Assembly (NCBI GenBank): GCA_018268085.1
Contig: JAFDXE010000036.1
Coordinates: 1-38,576 of the forward strand
DNA from: Bacteroidota bacterium
Lineage (GTDB): Bacteria > Bacteroidota > Bacteroidia > Chitinophagales > Chitinophagaceae
Length of the DNA stretch: 38,576 nt
Reading direction: 5' to 3'
Under the pieces are notes generated by a model. That model had not been told where the DNA came from. It did no database searches and worked only from the letters and a program-made list of their open reading frames with translations. Both the position numbers and the translations under genes were made by a program. The stretch's first letter is position 1. Every line of letters begins with the position of its first letter. Shown here in pieces: positions 1 to 8,149 of this stretch.

Positions 1-83
1 ACTTTTGCGACAAAAATTCCCAGGTTTAAAAAATCAGTAAATCAGTGGCAAAAAATTTATTACGCTACTTCATTTATTGTTTA

Positions 84-131
84 AAAAGAAAATTGGAAAC
101 CGGTTTGCAGATTGCGAACCAATTTCCAATT
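84..131 (-). terminator. Rho-independent terminator of the SPT-like gene
   Basis: A long imperfect hairpin lies 20 bases beyond the stop of the oxoamine synthase gene. The outer stem pairs 91-99 with 123-131 (9 bp), then comes a 2x2 internal loop, then an inner stem 102-108 with 114-120 including one G-T pair, and a 5-base loop. On the minus strand the stem is followed by a T-rich tail (TTCTTTTT, 90-83). Confidence 0.75.
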
Positions 132-151
132 CAAAAAATTATTCAACCAGT

Positions 152-1408
152 TTAATTTACTACTTCCGCCATATTAGGAATATCTGCAGCTTTGTATTTA
201 CCTGCGTCCAGTTTTTTCTTTGTTTCTTCAAATGCTTTCAGTGTGTCATCAACATCCTGGTCGCTGTGTGCAGCAGTAGGTATTAAACGATAAATGATAT
301 CTCCTTTTGGAATCACGGGATACACTACAATTGAACAGAAGATGTGATAATTTTCTCTAAGGTCCATCACCATTTGTGTTGCTTCCGGAACATCGCCTTT
401 CATATACACAGGTGTAACCGGAGAATTTGTATGACCAATATCAAAACCTCTTTCTTTCAATCCGTTTTGTAATCTTCTCACATTGTGCCATAATTTTTCT
501 CTCAGTTCAGGCATTGATTTCACCATATCCATACGCTTGAGCATTCCTTCTACAATAATCAGTGGTAAACTCTTGGCGAATATCTGTGAGCGGGTATTGT
601 ATCTCAGGTATTTTAAAACAGCTTTTGGCCCGCTGATGAAAGCCCCGATACTTCCCATGCTTTTTACAAAAGTGGAGAAATACAAATCAATTCCTGCCTG
701 GCAACCCTGCGCTTCATCTGCACCGGCGCCTGTTGGCCCCATGTAGCCGAAACCGTGAGCATCATCTATTAATATCCTGAATTCATATTTTTTCTTCAGC
801 GCAACGATCTCTTTAAGAATTCCCTGTTCACCATCCATTCCAAAAACACCTTCGGTAATCAATAATATTCCACCGCCTTGTTTATTGGCCATTTCTGTGG
901 CACGCTGCAATTGTTTTTCGCAATCATCAATATCATTGTGTTTAAACGCATACCGGTGGCCCATGTGCAAACGCACACCATCAACGATACATGCGTGCGC
1001 TTCTGCATCATATACAATAACATCACGGCGGTTAACCAGCGCATCAATACAACTCATAATTCCCTGGTAACCGAAATTGAGCAACATCGTATCTTCCCTG
1101 CTTACAAATTCGCTGATCACTTTTTCAAGTGCTTCATGTTTGGTGGTATTTCCGCTCATCATTCTTGCACCCATCGGGTTACCCATTCCATATTTTGCAG
1201 CAGCTTCTGAATCGACTTTTCTAACATCCGGATGGTTTACCAATCCGAGGTAATTATTCAGGCTCCATACGATCATTTCCTTTCCCCTGAATTGCATTCT
1301 TGGTCCGAGTTCTCCTTCCAGTTTTGGAAATGCGAAATAACCATGAGCCCTGTCCATGTGCTGACCAATAGGTCCGCCATCCTTCACTAACTTTTCAAAT
1401 ACGTCCAT
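152..1408 (-). CDS. Alpha-oxoamine synthase, probable serine palmitoyltransferase
   Basis: This is a 418-residue PLP-dependent fold-type I enzyme of the alpha-oxoamine synthase family, which condenses an amino acid with an acyl-CoA and releases CO2. Visible family motifs are NNYLGL near 51-56, the PLP-stacking His138 in DAEAHACIVDG, the cofactor-binding DDAHGFG at 215-221, and the Schiff-base lysine K249 in STFVKSMGSIGAF. The TFxKSxxSIG form resembles bacterial serine palmitoyltransferases, which start sphingolipid synthesis in Bacteroidota, more than glycine C-acetyltransferase or BioF, and there are no biotin genes nearby. The protein is cytosolic. It is transcribed divergently from the PafA-like gene, with an exact -7 box about 35 bases upstream. 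The exact acyl substrate cannot be read from the sequence; 8-amino-7-oxononanoate synthase or 2-amino-3-ketobutyrate ligase activity remain alternatives. Confidence 0.8.
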   Translation of the reverse strand: MDVFEKLVKDGGPIGQHMDRAHGYFAFPKLEGELGPRMQFRGKEMIVWSLNNYLGLVNHPDVRKVDSEAAAKYGMGNPMGARMMSGNTTKHEALEKVISEFVSREDTMLLNFGYQGIMSCIDALVNRRDVIVYDAEAHACIVDGVRLHMGHRYAFKHNDIDDCEKQLQRATEMANKQGGGILLITEGVFGMDGEQGILKEIVALKKKYEFRILIDDAHGFGYMGPTGAGADEAQGCQAGIDLYFSTFVKSMGSIGAFISGPKAVLKYLRYNTRSQIFAKSLPLIIVEGMLKRMDMVKSMPELREKLWHNVRRLQNGLKERGFDIGHTNSPVTPVYMKGDVPEATQMVMDLRENYHIFCSIVVYPVIPKGDIIYRLIPTAAHSDQDVDDTLKAFEETKKKLDAGKYKAADIPNMAEVVN

Positions 1409-1443
1409 GTGAATTGATTTATTATAATGTAAAATGATGTCGG

Positions 1444-1451
1444 CAAAATTA
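1444..1451 (-). promoter_or_regulatory. Bacteroidota -7 promoter box for the SPT-like gene
   Basis: TAATTTTG on the minus strand matches the Bacteroidota -7 consensus TAnnTTTG exactly and lies 35 bases before the start codon. I see no convincing TTG at the usual spacing for the -33 element. Confidence 0.5.
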
Positions 1452-1496
1452 CGACATTACCCCCAATTACATAACCATAGCGTAACATTCGTTGCA

Positions 1497-1528
1497 TTGT
1501 GCCTTACTGCAACTTGTAGTTATCTTTG
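1497..1528 (+). promoter_or_regulatory. Promoter of the PafA-like gene (TTG-N21-TATCTTTG)
   Basis: TTG at 1497-1499 and TATCTTTG at 1521-1528 fit the Bacteroidota -33/-7 consensus with 21-base spacing. The start codon at 1547 is 18 bases beyond the -7 box, so the predicted leader is about 12 bases. Confidence 0.65.
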
Positions 1529-1546
1529 ACGGCATAAACAGTTTGT

Positions 1547-3199
1547 ATGCAAAGAAAAACCATCTTATCGCTTTTCATTTCGCTCCTATTTTTTCAATTA
1601 ACGTTTGCACAAAAAGCTTCATCTACAACTGTTGTAAAACCCAAACTGGTAGTAGGATTGGTAATAGACCAGATGCGTTGGGATTACCTATATCGTTTCA
1701 ATGATTTGTATAGCGAAAATGGTTTTAAACGATTATTGAAAGAAGGATTCAGTTATGAAAATACCATGATTCCATACACTCCAACATTCACGGCGCCGGG
1801 GCATACGAGTATTTACACAGGAAGTGTTCCTGCCATTCACGGGATTGTTGGTAACAACTGGTATGAAAGATCATTGAACAGAACGGTTTATTGTACAGAT
1901 GATTCAACAGTGAATACGGTTGGAACAAATTCTGCCGCAGGAAAGATGAGTCCCAAAAATATGTGGGCAACAACCATTACGGATGAACTCAGGCTGAGCA
2001 ATAATTTTAAAAGTAAAGTGATTGGCATTGCGTTAAAAGACAGGGGCGCTATTTTACCTGCCGGACACAGTGCGAATGCTGCATACTGGTTTGATACAAC
2101 GGGCGCCGGTTTTATCAGCAGTACGCATTATATGAAAGAACTACCCGACTATGTAAAAAAATTCAACAGCAAACAGGAGCCTGCAAAATATATGCAGATG
2201 AAATGGACCACATTGTTGCCCATTGAAAAATATACCGCCAGTACCAATGATAGCATGGATTACGAGAGCCCGGTGCCCGGATTGAGCAATCCTGTTTTTC
2301 CGCATGATTTGTCGTTAATAACCAAAGAAAAATTCGAAGCATTCAAATACTCACCTTTTGCAGCAACGTATAGTTTTGATTTTGCAAAAACCGTCATCGA
2401 AAATGAAAAGATGGGGCAAGGGGCGGTTACAGATTTTCTTGCGCTTAGTATTTCATCAACGGATTATGCCGGGCATCATTTCGGTCCGAATTCGGTTGAA
2501 ACAGAAGATACCTACCTCCGGCTCGACAGGGATATCGCCGGTTTCCTGCAATTCCTTGATGAAAAATTCGGCAAAGGAAACTACCTGCTTTTTCTAACTG
2601 CAGATCACGCCATCGCACATGCTCCCGATTTTTTACAGGAGCATCATATTCCGGGTGGCATGTTTTCGCAGGGCGATTTGCAGAAAAGACTCAATGCCTT
2701 TATAGAAAAAACAGACAGCATCAGCAACGCAGTGCTATCGGTTCAGAACTACCAGGTGTACATTAATCACGATAAAATAAAACTAGCGGGTAAAGATGAA
2801 AAGCATATCATCAACAGGATCATAGATTACATTAAGCATGATATTTCTTATGTATCGGATGTTGTTGAAATAAGCACCTTACCGGGATACAGTTTGGCGG
2901 AACCCATCAAAGAAAGAATCATCAATGGATATAACATGCAAAGGAGTGGCGACATCCAGATCATTGTAAAACCCGGGTTTTCTTACAAAGTACCTAAGAA
3001 CGTACAGCATGGTGTATGGAATCCGTACGATGCACATATCCCATTATTGTTTTTTGGCTGGCAGGTGCAACAGGGCAAAACAAACCGGGAGACTTACATG
3101 ACAGATATAGCGCCTACCCTGGCGGCCATGCTGCAAATTCAAATGCCCAATGGATGCGTGGGAAAAGTGCTGGAGGAAATGACGAAGAAAAATGAGTGA
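1547..3199 (+). CDS. PafA-like secreted alkaline phosphatase / phosphodiesterase
   Basis: The 550-residue protein starts with a signal peptide (KTILSLFISLLFFQLTFAQ, cleavage expected near residue 21) and continues as a metal-dependent alkaline-phosphatase-superfamily hydrolase of the type I phosphodiesterase / PafA group. Metal and catalytic residues visible are D41 in VIDQMRWD, the probable threonine nucleophile T82 within TFTAPGHTSIYTGS, D306 and H310 in STDYAGHH, and D353-H354 in TADHA. Such enzymes are periplasmic or outer-membrane-associated and release phosphate from organic monoesters; in Bacteroidota they are a main phosphatase. The sequence does not settle mono- versus diesterase preference. 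The gene is monocistronic, with a good promoter directly upstream. Confidence 0.88.
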   Translation: MQRKTILSLFISLLFFQLTFAQKASSTTVVKPKLVVGLVIDQMRWDYLYRFNDLYSENGFKRLLKEGFSYENTMIPYTPTFTAPGHTSIYTGSVPAIHGIVGNNWYERSLNRTVYCTDDSTVNTVGTNSAAGKMSPKNMWATTITDELRLSNNFKSKVIGIALKDRGAILPAGHSANAAYWFDTTGAGFISSTHYMKELPDYVKKFNSKQEPAKYMQMKWTTLLPIEKYTASTNDSMDYESPVPGLSNPVFPHDLSLITKEKFEAFKYSPFAATYSFDFAKTVIENEKMGQGAVTDFLALSISSTDYAGHHFGPNSVETEDTYLRLDRDIAGFLQFLDEKFGKGNYLLFLTADHAIAHAPDFLQEHHIPGGMFSQGDLQKRLNAFIEKTDSISNAVLSVQNYQVYINHDKIKLAGKDEKHIINRIIDYIKHDISYVSDVVEISTLPGYSLAEPIKERIINGYNMQRSGDIQIIVKPGFSYKVPKNVQHGVWNPYDAHIPLLFFGWQVQQGKTNRETYMTDIAPTLAAMLQIQMPNGCVGKVLEEMTKKNE

Positions 3200-3250
3200 T
3201 ATTTCGATGATGGCAGAAAAAAACAACAGGCATTATTGCACTGATATTAG

Positions 3251-3321
3251 TTGGGATGCTAGGATTCGAACCCAGACAAACAGAATCAGAATCTGTGGTG
3301 CTACCGTTACACTACATCCCA
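3251..3321 (-). tRNA. tRNA-Gln (anticodon CTG)
   Basis: The minus strand folds as a 71-base cloverleaf. The 7-bp acceptor stem pairs TGGGATG (3321-3315) with CATCCCA (3258-3252), plus discriminator A at 3251. The D arm contains AACGGTAG, the anticodon loop is TTCTGAT, and the T loop is GGTTCGAATCC. CTG reads CAG glutamine codons. U1-A72 is typical of tRNA-Gln. CCA is not encoded. A second glutamine tRNA lies 120 bases upstream in the same orientation. Confidence 0.95.
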
Positions 3322-3400
3322 TTAAAATGAACCGGTATATGAGTGATCGCAGGGTAATTACATTCGGGCATCCGGTTTAACCTGCCTCATTTATCCCGAC

Positions 3401-3425
3401 TAAAAAGCCGGATAAAAATCCGGCT
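3401..3425 (-). terminator. Rho-independent terminator between the two tRNA-Gln genes
   Basis: A perfect 8-bp stem AGCCGGAT/ATCCGGCT (3406-3413 with 3418-3425) has a 4-base loop. On the minus strand it is followed by a short T run (3405-3402). It lies 16 bases after the 3' end of tRNA-Gln(TTG), so it should end that transcript before the CTG tRNA gene. Confidence 0.8.
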
Positions 3426-3441
3426 ATTGCAATTAAAAGTG

Positions 3442-3512
3442 TTGGGTTACCAGGATTCGAACCTAGACAGACAGAATCAAAATCTGTAGTGCTACCTTTA
3501 CACCATAACCCA
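3442..3512 (-). tRNA. tRNA-Gln (anticodon TTG)
   Basis: The minus strand gives a 71-base cloverleaf with acceptor stem TGGGTTA/TAACCCA (3512-3506 with 3449-3443) and discriminator A at 3442. The D arm contains AAAGGTAG, the anticodon loop is TTTTGAT and the T loop GGTTCGAATCC. TTG reads CAA (and by wobble CAG) glutamine codons. The gene has its own consensus promoter upstream and a terminator downstream. CCA is not encoded. Confidence 0.95.
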
Positions 3513-3540
3513 GTACCAACCCCATTTTGATTTGGGAGTG

Positions 3541-3571
3541 CAAAAATAAGGGATGGGGGGAAAGGTTCCAA
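3541..3571 (-). promoter_or_regulatory. Promoter of tRNA-Gln(TTG) (TTG-N20-TATTTTTG)
   Basis: On the minus strand, TTG at 3571-3569 and TATTTTTG at 3548-3541 match the Bacteroidota -33/-7 consensus with 20-base spacing. The mature tRNA starts 28 bases downstream. Confidence 0.7.
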
Positions 3572-3587
3572 AAAGTTTTTGAGACAG

Positions 3588-3977
3588 CTATGAGCTGTGA
3601 GTAGTGAGCTTTGAGCTGGTTACAGATCTTCTAAGTATTTTACTGAAAGCGATCAGCATTTTTTGTTCTTCATCAATTTCTGAAAGTATATTTTGAATAA
3701 GCTGCTGATCACCTATTCCCAGATGCATCGAAATCAAAAATTGGGTTTCCGCTTCAAAGCAAGAGCCGAGGGCTATTTCAATAAACCTATTATAGTCTTT
3801 ATCACTCGACCTGCTGCTCCCCTCAGCAATATTAGAAGGAATGGAAAAACAAGCCCTGTTTAACTGAGCTGTTAAACCGAATTTTTCGTTTGATGGGAAT
3901 CCATTTGTAATTTTCAAGCAGTTAACCGCAATGGAAAATCCTTTTTGCCAGATTTTAAGCTCTTTAAAGTTCCGCAT
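3588..3977 (-). CDS. Four-helix-bundle protein (S23 / 23S rRNA intervening-sequence type)
   Basis: The 129-residue protein shows the hallmarks of the four-helix-bundle family first described from 23S rRNA intervening sequences (TIGR02436): an N-terminal FKELKIWQKG, the central SIPSNIAEGSSR (about 47-58), and FIEIALGSCFEAETQ (about 65-79). The biochemical role of the family is unknown. Here it is a stand-alone copy: no rRNA is present. Its last nine residues (SSKLTTHSS) and its stop codon are encoded by a GAGNNNT heptamer array, so the C-terminus appears to have been extended or cut by that repeat. A matching inverted array lies about 130 bases upstream of its start. Family call is firm; function is not. 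Confidence 0.88.
   Translation of the reverse strand: MRNFKELKIWQKGFSIAVNCLKITNGFPSNEKFGLTAQLNRACFSIPSNIAEGSSRSSDKDYNRFIEIALGSCFEAETQFLISMHLGIGDQQLIQNILSEIDEEQKMLIAFSKILRRSVTSSKLTTHSS
3592..3619. repeat. GAGCTGT-type heptamer array, left arm of the four-helix-bundle cassette
   Basis: Four consecutive 7-base units read GAGCTGT, GAGTAGT, GAGCTTT, GAGCTGG on the plus strand. They overlap the 3' end of the four-helix-bundle gene. The right arm at 4106-4133 is the inverted complement. Confidence 0.85.
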
Positions 3978-4105
3978 AAATAAATTGCTATTTGCTTATC
4001 GAAAGTATCTTTCTATTCCAATTTTACCCAGTAAAAAAGCTTAATACTATTCAGTTAAACTAAATAATATTAAGCTCCGCTTATGTAAATTTGCAATTCC
4101 AATTT

Positions 4106-4133
4106 CTCACAGCTCACAGCTCACAGCTCACAG
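4106..4133. repeat. CTCACAG heptamer array, right arm of the four-helix-bundle cassette
   Basis: Four perfect copies of CTCACAG (GAGCTGT family on the other strand, phase-shifted) sit directly against the stop codon of cphA (4134-4136). They are inverted relative to the array at 3592-3619. The 128 bases between this array and the four-helix-bundle start show no other recognised feature. Confidence 0.9.
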
Positions 4134-6767
4134 CTACACCGCCATCATCTCCGCATCCTCCTTTTCCTTCAATCCCTTTATCAAATCGAGGGCTTCGGCA
4201 ACCACATCGCACATGATGGTAACAAGTGAACCGGGTTTGGCAGTATTGTAAGCATGCATGATCGCTTCTTTTTCGTTGTAGATAATCGTGATCGGGATGT
4301 CTTTGGGTTTGGTTTCATTGATGCCGTCTACCAGTAATCCCACAATTTCTTCCGCCGTACGACCCCGAAGGTTTTTATCCTGCCGGATAATGATTTCATC
4401 AAAGTATTTTCCGGATATACGTCCGAGTTCTTTAATGTCTTCATCTCTCCTGTCGCCGGTACCGCTGATGATGCCCACTTTTGGTTCACCATCCATTTTA
4501 CTAACAAAATCGCAGAGCAATTCCAGTCCTGCAGGATTATGTGCAAAATCTACCAGGAATTTAAAATGACGGAACTGGAACATATTTAACCTGCCCGGAG
4601 TTTGTGTAGCAGACGGTACAAATGTTTGCAAGGCCAGCCTGATGTCGTCTATTTCAATATCTCTCCAGAAATAAGCAGACAACACTGCCGGAAGACAATT
4701 CATGATATTGTGCAATGCCTTTCCGCCGTAGGTAACCGGCACATCTGCCACCCTGATCACCCGGATTTTCCAGGTTCCTTTCATGATCGTGATGTATCCG
4801 TTTTCAAACACTGCCGCATAGCCGCCATTTTTAGTATGTTCAACGATACGTGGATTTTTTTCATCCATACTAAACAAAGCAATGTTACAATCAAGCCCGG
4901 TTTTCATATTAAACACCAGGTCATCATCAGCATTCAATACTGCATAGCCATGTTTAAATACTGTTTCCGGAACAACGGCTTTTACTTTGGCCATTTGTTC
5001 CATGGTATCAATGCCGCCAAGGCCGATATGATCTGCACTGATGTTGGTTACAATAGCCACGTCGCAATTTTGAAATGCGAGCCCGTTTTTAAGAATACCG
5101 CCTCTGGCACATTCCAGCACGGCAAAATCAACGGTAGGATCTTTCAATACAAACTGTGAGGATACCGGACCCGTACAATCACCTTTCATCATCATCTGGT
5201 TTTGAATATACACGCCATCGCTGGTGGTATAGCCCACTTTAAACCCTGCAGTTTTTGCAATATGAGCAGTTAACCTCGTGGTAGTTGTTTTACCATTGGT
5301 TCCTGTAATGGCGATGATGGGAATTTTACCCACACTGCCTTTGGGAAATAACATATCTACTACAGGCTCCGCCACATTGCGTGGTAAACCAATAGAGGGA
5401 TCGATGTGCATCCGGAAACCGGGCGCTGCATTTACTTCCAGTATGCATCCGCCATTTTCGGTAACGGGTGTACGAAGATCAGTTGCCATAATATCGATAC
5501 CGCAAATATCCAGTCCAATGATCTTTGCAATGCGTTCGCACATGATGATATTGGCCGGATGTACTTCATCAGTAACATCTGTACTGGTACCGCCGGTTGA
5601 TAAATTAGCTGTTGGTTTTAATAATACCAGTTCATCTTTTGCCGGGATGGTTTCTAGTGTATATCCTTTTTCGTCCAGCATTTTTTGTGTAAACTGGTCG
5701 ATCGTAATTTGCGTCAATACTTTTTCATGTCCATATCCTCTTCTTGGATCTTTGTTCGTTTCATCGATCAGGTGCTGAATGGTATTTTTTCCATCACCAA
5801 TAACGGAAGCGGGTGTACGCAGTGCAGCGCAGATGAATTTGTAATTGATCACCAGCGCCCTGAAGTCGAAACCGGTGATGTATTTCTCAACGATCACACT
5901 CCTGCTGTATTGTTTGGCAGCAGCAAATGCCGTTTGTGCCTGTTCCCAGGTGGTGATATTGGTGGTATTGCCTTTACCATGGTTTCCGTCGATAGGTTTT
6001 ATTACGATCGGGTAGCCGATCCGGCTGATGGTATCTTTTAGTCCTTCTTCTGATCTTACCACGTCTCCTTTAGGAACGGGAATTTCGGCAGCACCTAAGA
6101 GGTTTTTAGTTTCTTCTTTGTCGCAGGCGATGTCCACCGCAATATTGCTGGTGGTGCTGGCAATGGTAGCCCTGATTCTTTTCTGGTGTACGCCATATCC
6201 CAATTGAACCAGTGAATGTTTGTTCAGCCTGATATAAGGAATTCCTCTTTTGGCAGCTTCATCCACGATACAACCGGTGCTGGGGCCGAGCCTGGTATCC
6301 TCCCGGATCTCCCGCAGGCGCATGATGTCATCATCGAGGTTATACGCTACATCATCAATCAGTGCCTGGGCCACTCTAACCGAAGCTTTGGCTGCATACA
6401 CACCCGCATCTTCCTCCATATAACTAAAGCATACATAGTATTCCCCGTTTTTACCTGTACCACGGGTGCGTCCAAAACCGGTGTCCATGCCGGCAAGGGT
6501 TTGCATTTCCAGTGCGATGTGTTCTATCACATGTCCCATCCAGGTTCCTTCTTCCACCCTTTGAAAAAAGCCACCCCGCTCGCCCACGCTGCAGCGATGT
6601 TCTATCATAGAGGGAAATAATTTTTCCAGTCTTTCACGGAACCCGTTTATTTCATTGGTTGGACGTTGTTCCATTTCCTCCAGGTCGAGTTTCATCTGGA
6701 TGAGTTTGGTGCGGCGCACACTCCAGTAATTCGGTCCTCTTAAAATTTTAATTTCTACAATCTTCAT
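4134..6767 (-). CDS. cphA: Cyanophycin synthetase
   Basis: The 877-residue protein has the three-part CphA1 architecture: an N-terminal domain (1-160), an ATP-grasp domain (about 190-480, with IVIKPIDGNHGKGN near 254-267 and the metal-site segment CILEVNAAPG at 441-450), and a Mur-ligase-like domain (about 485-877) with the P-loop GTNGKTTTT at 489-497 and NISADHIG near 575-582. CphA polymerises aspartate and arginine into multi-L-arginyl-poly-L-aspartate, an insoluble cytoplasmic nitrogen, carbon and energy store, using ATP and without ribosomes. The ATP-grasp domain adds Asp and the Mur-like domain adds Arg. The divergent cyanophycinase gene supports the call. Its stop codon touches a heptamer repeat array. 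Length is typical and no key motif is missing. Confidence 0.96.
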   Translation of the reverse strand: MKIVEIKILRGPNYWSVRRTKLIQMKLDLEEMEQRPTNEINGFRERLEKLFPSMIEHRCSVGERGGFFQRVEEGTWMGHVIEHIALEMQTLAGMDTGFGRTRGTGKNGEYYVCFSYMEEDAGVYAAKASVRVAQALIDDVAYNLDDDIMRLREIREDTRLGPSTGCIVDEAAKRGIPYIRLNKHSLVQLGYGVHQKRIRATIASTTSNIAVDIACDKEETKNLLGAAEIPVPKGDVVRSEEGLKDTISRIGYPIVIKPIDGNHGKGNTTNITTWEQAQTAFAAAKQYSRSVIVEKYITGFDFRALVINYKFICAALRTPASVIGDGKNTIQHLIDETNKDPRRGYGHEKVLTQITIDQFTQKMLDEKGYTLETIPAKDELVLLKPTANLSTGGTSTDVTDEVHPANIIMCERIAKIIGLDICGIDIMATDLRTPVTENGGCILEVNAAPGFRMHIDPSIGLPRNVAEPVVDMLFPKGSVGKIPIIAITGTNGKTTTTRLTAHIAKTAGFKVGYTTSDGVYIQNQMMMKGDCTGPVSSQFVLKDPTVDFAVLECARGGILKNGLAFQNCDVAIVTNISADHIGLGGIDTMEQMAKVKAVVPETVFKHGYAVLNADDDLVFNMKTGLDCNIALFSMDEKNPRIVEHTKNGGYAAVFENGYITIMKGTWKIRVIRVADVPVTYGGKALHNIMNCLPAVLSAYFWRDIEIDDIRLALQTFVPSATQTPGRLNMFQFRHFKFLVDFAHNPAGLELLCDFVSKMDGEPKVGIISGTGDRRDEDIKELGRISGKYFDEIIIRQDKNLRGRTAEEIVGLLVDGINETKPKDIPITIIYNEKEAIMHAYNTAKPGSLVTIMCDVVAEALDLIKGLKEKEDAEMMAV

Positions 6768-7050
6768 GTTAGAGCAGTTTATTTTGGTGTAAGGGAGAGT
6801 AATTTAAATGAAAAAGGAGAATTGGCAATGAGTTTTTATAATGGTCAGTTACATCACAGTGCTTACAACTCATCTGCAACCATTAAATAATTCTCCATTA
6901 GCCAAACATGTTAATGCTGGAATTTTGTCCAACAAAAAATTTGTATCTGTATCTCGTATTTTCTATCTTAATTCAGCCAACAGCTAACAGTTCTTCAAAC
7001 AATCCACACCCCTTAATAATTCACCGTCCGTTCTACTATACGATTTCCCC
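6768..7050. other. cphA-cphB divergent intergenic region
   Basis: About 280 bases carry no convincing gene. They hold the 5' regions of both cyanophycin genes, an 8-base inverted match (GGAGAATT near 6819 and AATTCTCC near 6891) that could pair weakly, and at 6974-6990 an inverted copy of the TTAGCTG/TTGGCTN repeat found at 27359-27375. I could not identify a clear -7 box for cphA or an operator. Confidence 0.5.
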
Positions 7051-7058
7051 TAATTTTG
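7051..7058 (+). promoter_or_regulatory. Bacteroidota -7 promoter box of cphB
   Basis: TAATTTTG matches TAnnTTTG exactly, 21 bases before the ATG at 7080. A TTG codon that would otherwise extend the reading frame lies inside this box, which argues for the downstream ATG as the true start. Confidence 0.6.
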
Positions 7059-7079
7059 CGTTTTATCAAAAAAAGCCAG

Positions 7080-7976
7080 ATGGAATTTGCTAAGGGAAAA
7101 CTGATCGCTATCGGCGGCGCCGAAGACAAAGGAACAGATCTTGAAAAAGGAGAAATTCACCGTAATAACCTCAACTTCTTTGAACTGGGTATTTTAAGAA
7201 GACTGGTAGAAGAAACCGGCGGAACCGGGTCAAGGATCGAAGTGATCACCACCGCCAGCATGATTCCCCACGAAGTAGGCGATAATTATCTTCATGCATT
7301 TGGAAAGATCGGATGTACGGATGTAGATGTAATGCATATCCGCAACCGTACCGATGCCATGAATGAAACATACATCGAAAGAATAAAAAATTGTGATGCT
7401 GTAATGTTCAGTGGTGGCAACCAGCTCAGACTTACCAGCACATTTGGCGGCACACAGTTACTCGACATAATTTTACAACGATACCATGATGAACCGGGCT
7501 TCCTGGTAGGTGGTACTTCTGCAGGCGCCATGGCCATGAGCAATACCATGATCTATGAAGGAAATGCTACAAAGGCACACCTGAAAGGTGAAGTGAAAAT
7601 TACGACCGGCCTTGGTTTTATGGATGATGTAATATTCGATTCCCATTTTGAAAAAAGAGGAAGATTCGGCCGCCTGGCACAGGCCATTGCAGCCAACCCA
7701 TCCTGCATCGGGATTGGTCTCGGTGAAGATACCGGTATGCTCATTACCAACGGGAATAAGATGGAAGCGATCGGTAGCGGATTGGTGATCATCGTTGACG
7801 GGCATGATATCCGCCACAGCAATATTGCTGATATACCCGATGGCAATCCTATCAGCATGGAAAATTTAAAAGTACACTTCTGCGAAAAAGGAAACGGCTA
7901 CCTGGTAAGAGAACGGAAATTTTTACCGGAAGCAAGTGACGGATCCGTAGTAAAAAAACAGGTTCACGTAGAATAA
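7080..7976 (+). CDS. cphB: Cyanophycinase
   Basis: The 298-residue protein is a serine exopeptidase of the S51 family that releases beta-Asp-Arg dipeptides from cyanophycin. The nucleophile elbow GTSAGA is at 145-150 (S147), and H189 (DSHF) and E218 (GLGEDTG) complete a plausible triad. Their spacing is close to that of the Synechocystis enzyme (Ser132, His174, Glu201). The gene is divergent from cphA, so synthesis and mobilisation genes share one intergenic region. I chose ATG 7080 (MEFAKGKLIAIGG) over the in-frame TTG at 7056 because the latter lies within the -7 promoter box. No signal peptide is seen, consistent with an intracellular granule-degrading enzyme. Confidence 0.95.
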   Translation: MEFAKGKLIAIGGAEDKGTDLEKGEIHRNNLNFFELGILRRLVEETGGTGSRIEVITTASMIPHEVGDNYLHAFGKIGCTDVDVMHIRNRTDAMNETYIERIKNCDAVMFSGGNQLRLTSTFGGTQLLDIILQRYHDEPGFLVGGTSAGAMAMSNTMIYEGNATKAHLKGEVKITTGLGFMDDVIFDSHFEKRGRFGRLAQAIAANPSCIGIGLGEDTGMLITNGNKMEAIGSGLVIIVDGHDIRHSNIADIPDGNPISMENLKVHFCEKGNGYLVRERKFLPEASDGSVVKKQVHVE

Positions 7977-8001
7977 CCACAAACGAATGTGATAAAAAAT
8001 G

Positions 8002-8029
8002 AAATGCTGCCGGTGCGGCATTTTTTTTT
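8002..8029 (+). terminator. Rho-independent terminator of cphB
   Basis: An 8-9 bp stem (8002-8009 with 8016-8023, one G-T pair, CGGT or CCGGTG loop) is followed by a T run to 8029. It lies 25 bases after the cphB stop codon. Confidence 0.8.
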
Positions 8030-8114
8030 GCGCTGCACAAAGCTGCATTTACTTACCATACTGATGTGGGATAGTATATGAATAACTTGAAGGAATGATT
8101 CTGTGGCAATGCCG

Positions 8115-8122
8115 TATTTTTG
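8115..8122 (+). promoter_or_regulatory. Bacteroidota -7 promoter box of mutS
   Basis: TATTTTTG matches TAnnTTTG exactly, 27 bases before ATG 8150. The nearest TTG upstream (8087-8089) is 25 bases away, slightly beyond the usual spacing. Confidence 0.55.
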
Positions 8123-8149
8123 CCTCCCACTAAAAATGGAATTATTACT

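Noticed and set aside
3377..3571. 64-codon open frame on the minus strand
   Set aside because: It runs through tRNA-Gln(TTG), its promoter and its terminator; the peptide has no recognisable features.
4602..5159. Long antisense open frame (185 codons) within cphA
   Set aside because: It lies fully inside the conserved ATP-dependent ligase gene on the opposite strand, and its translation shows no domain pattern; it is a shadow frame. The same applies to other antisense frames within cphA, mutS, glmM and ftsK.
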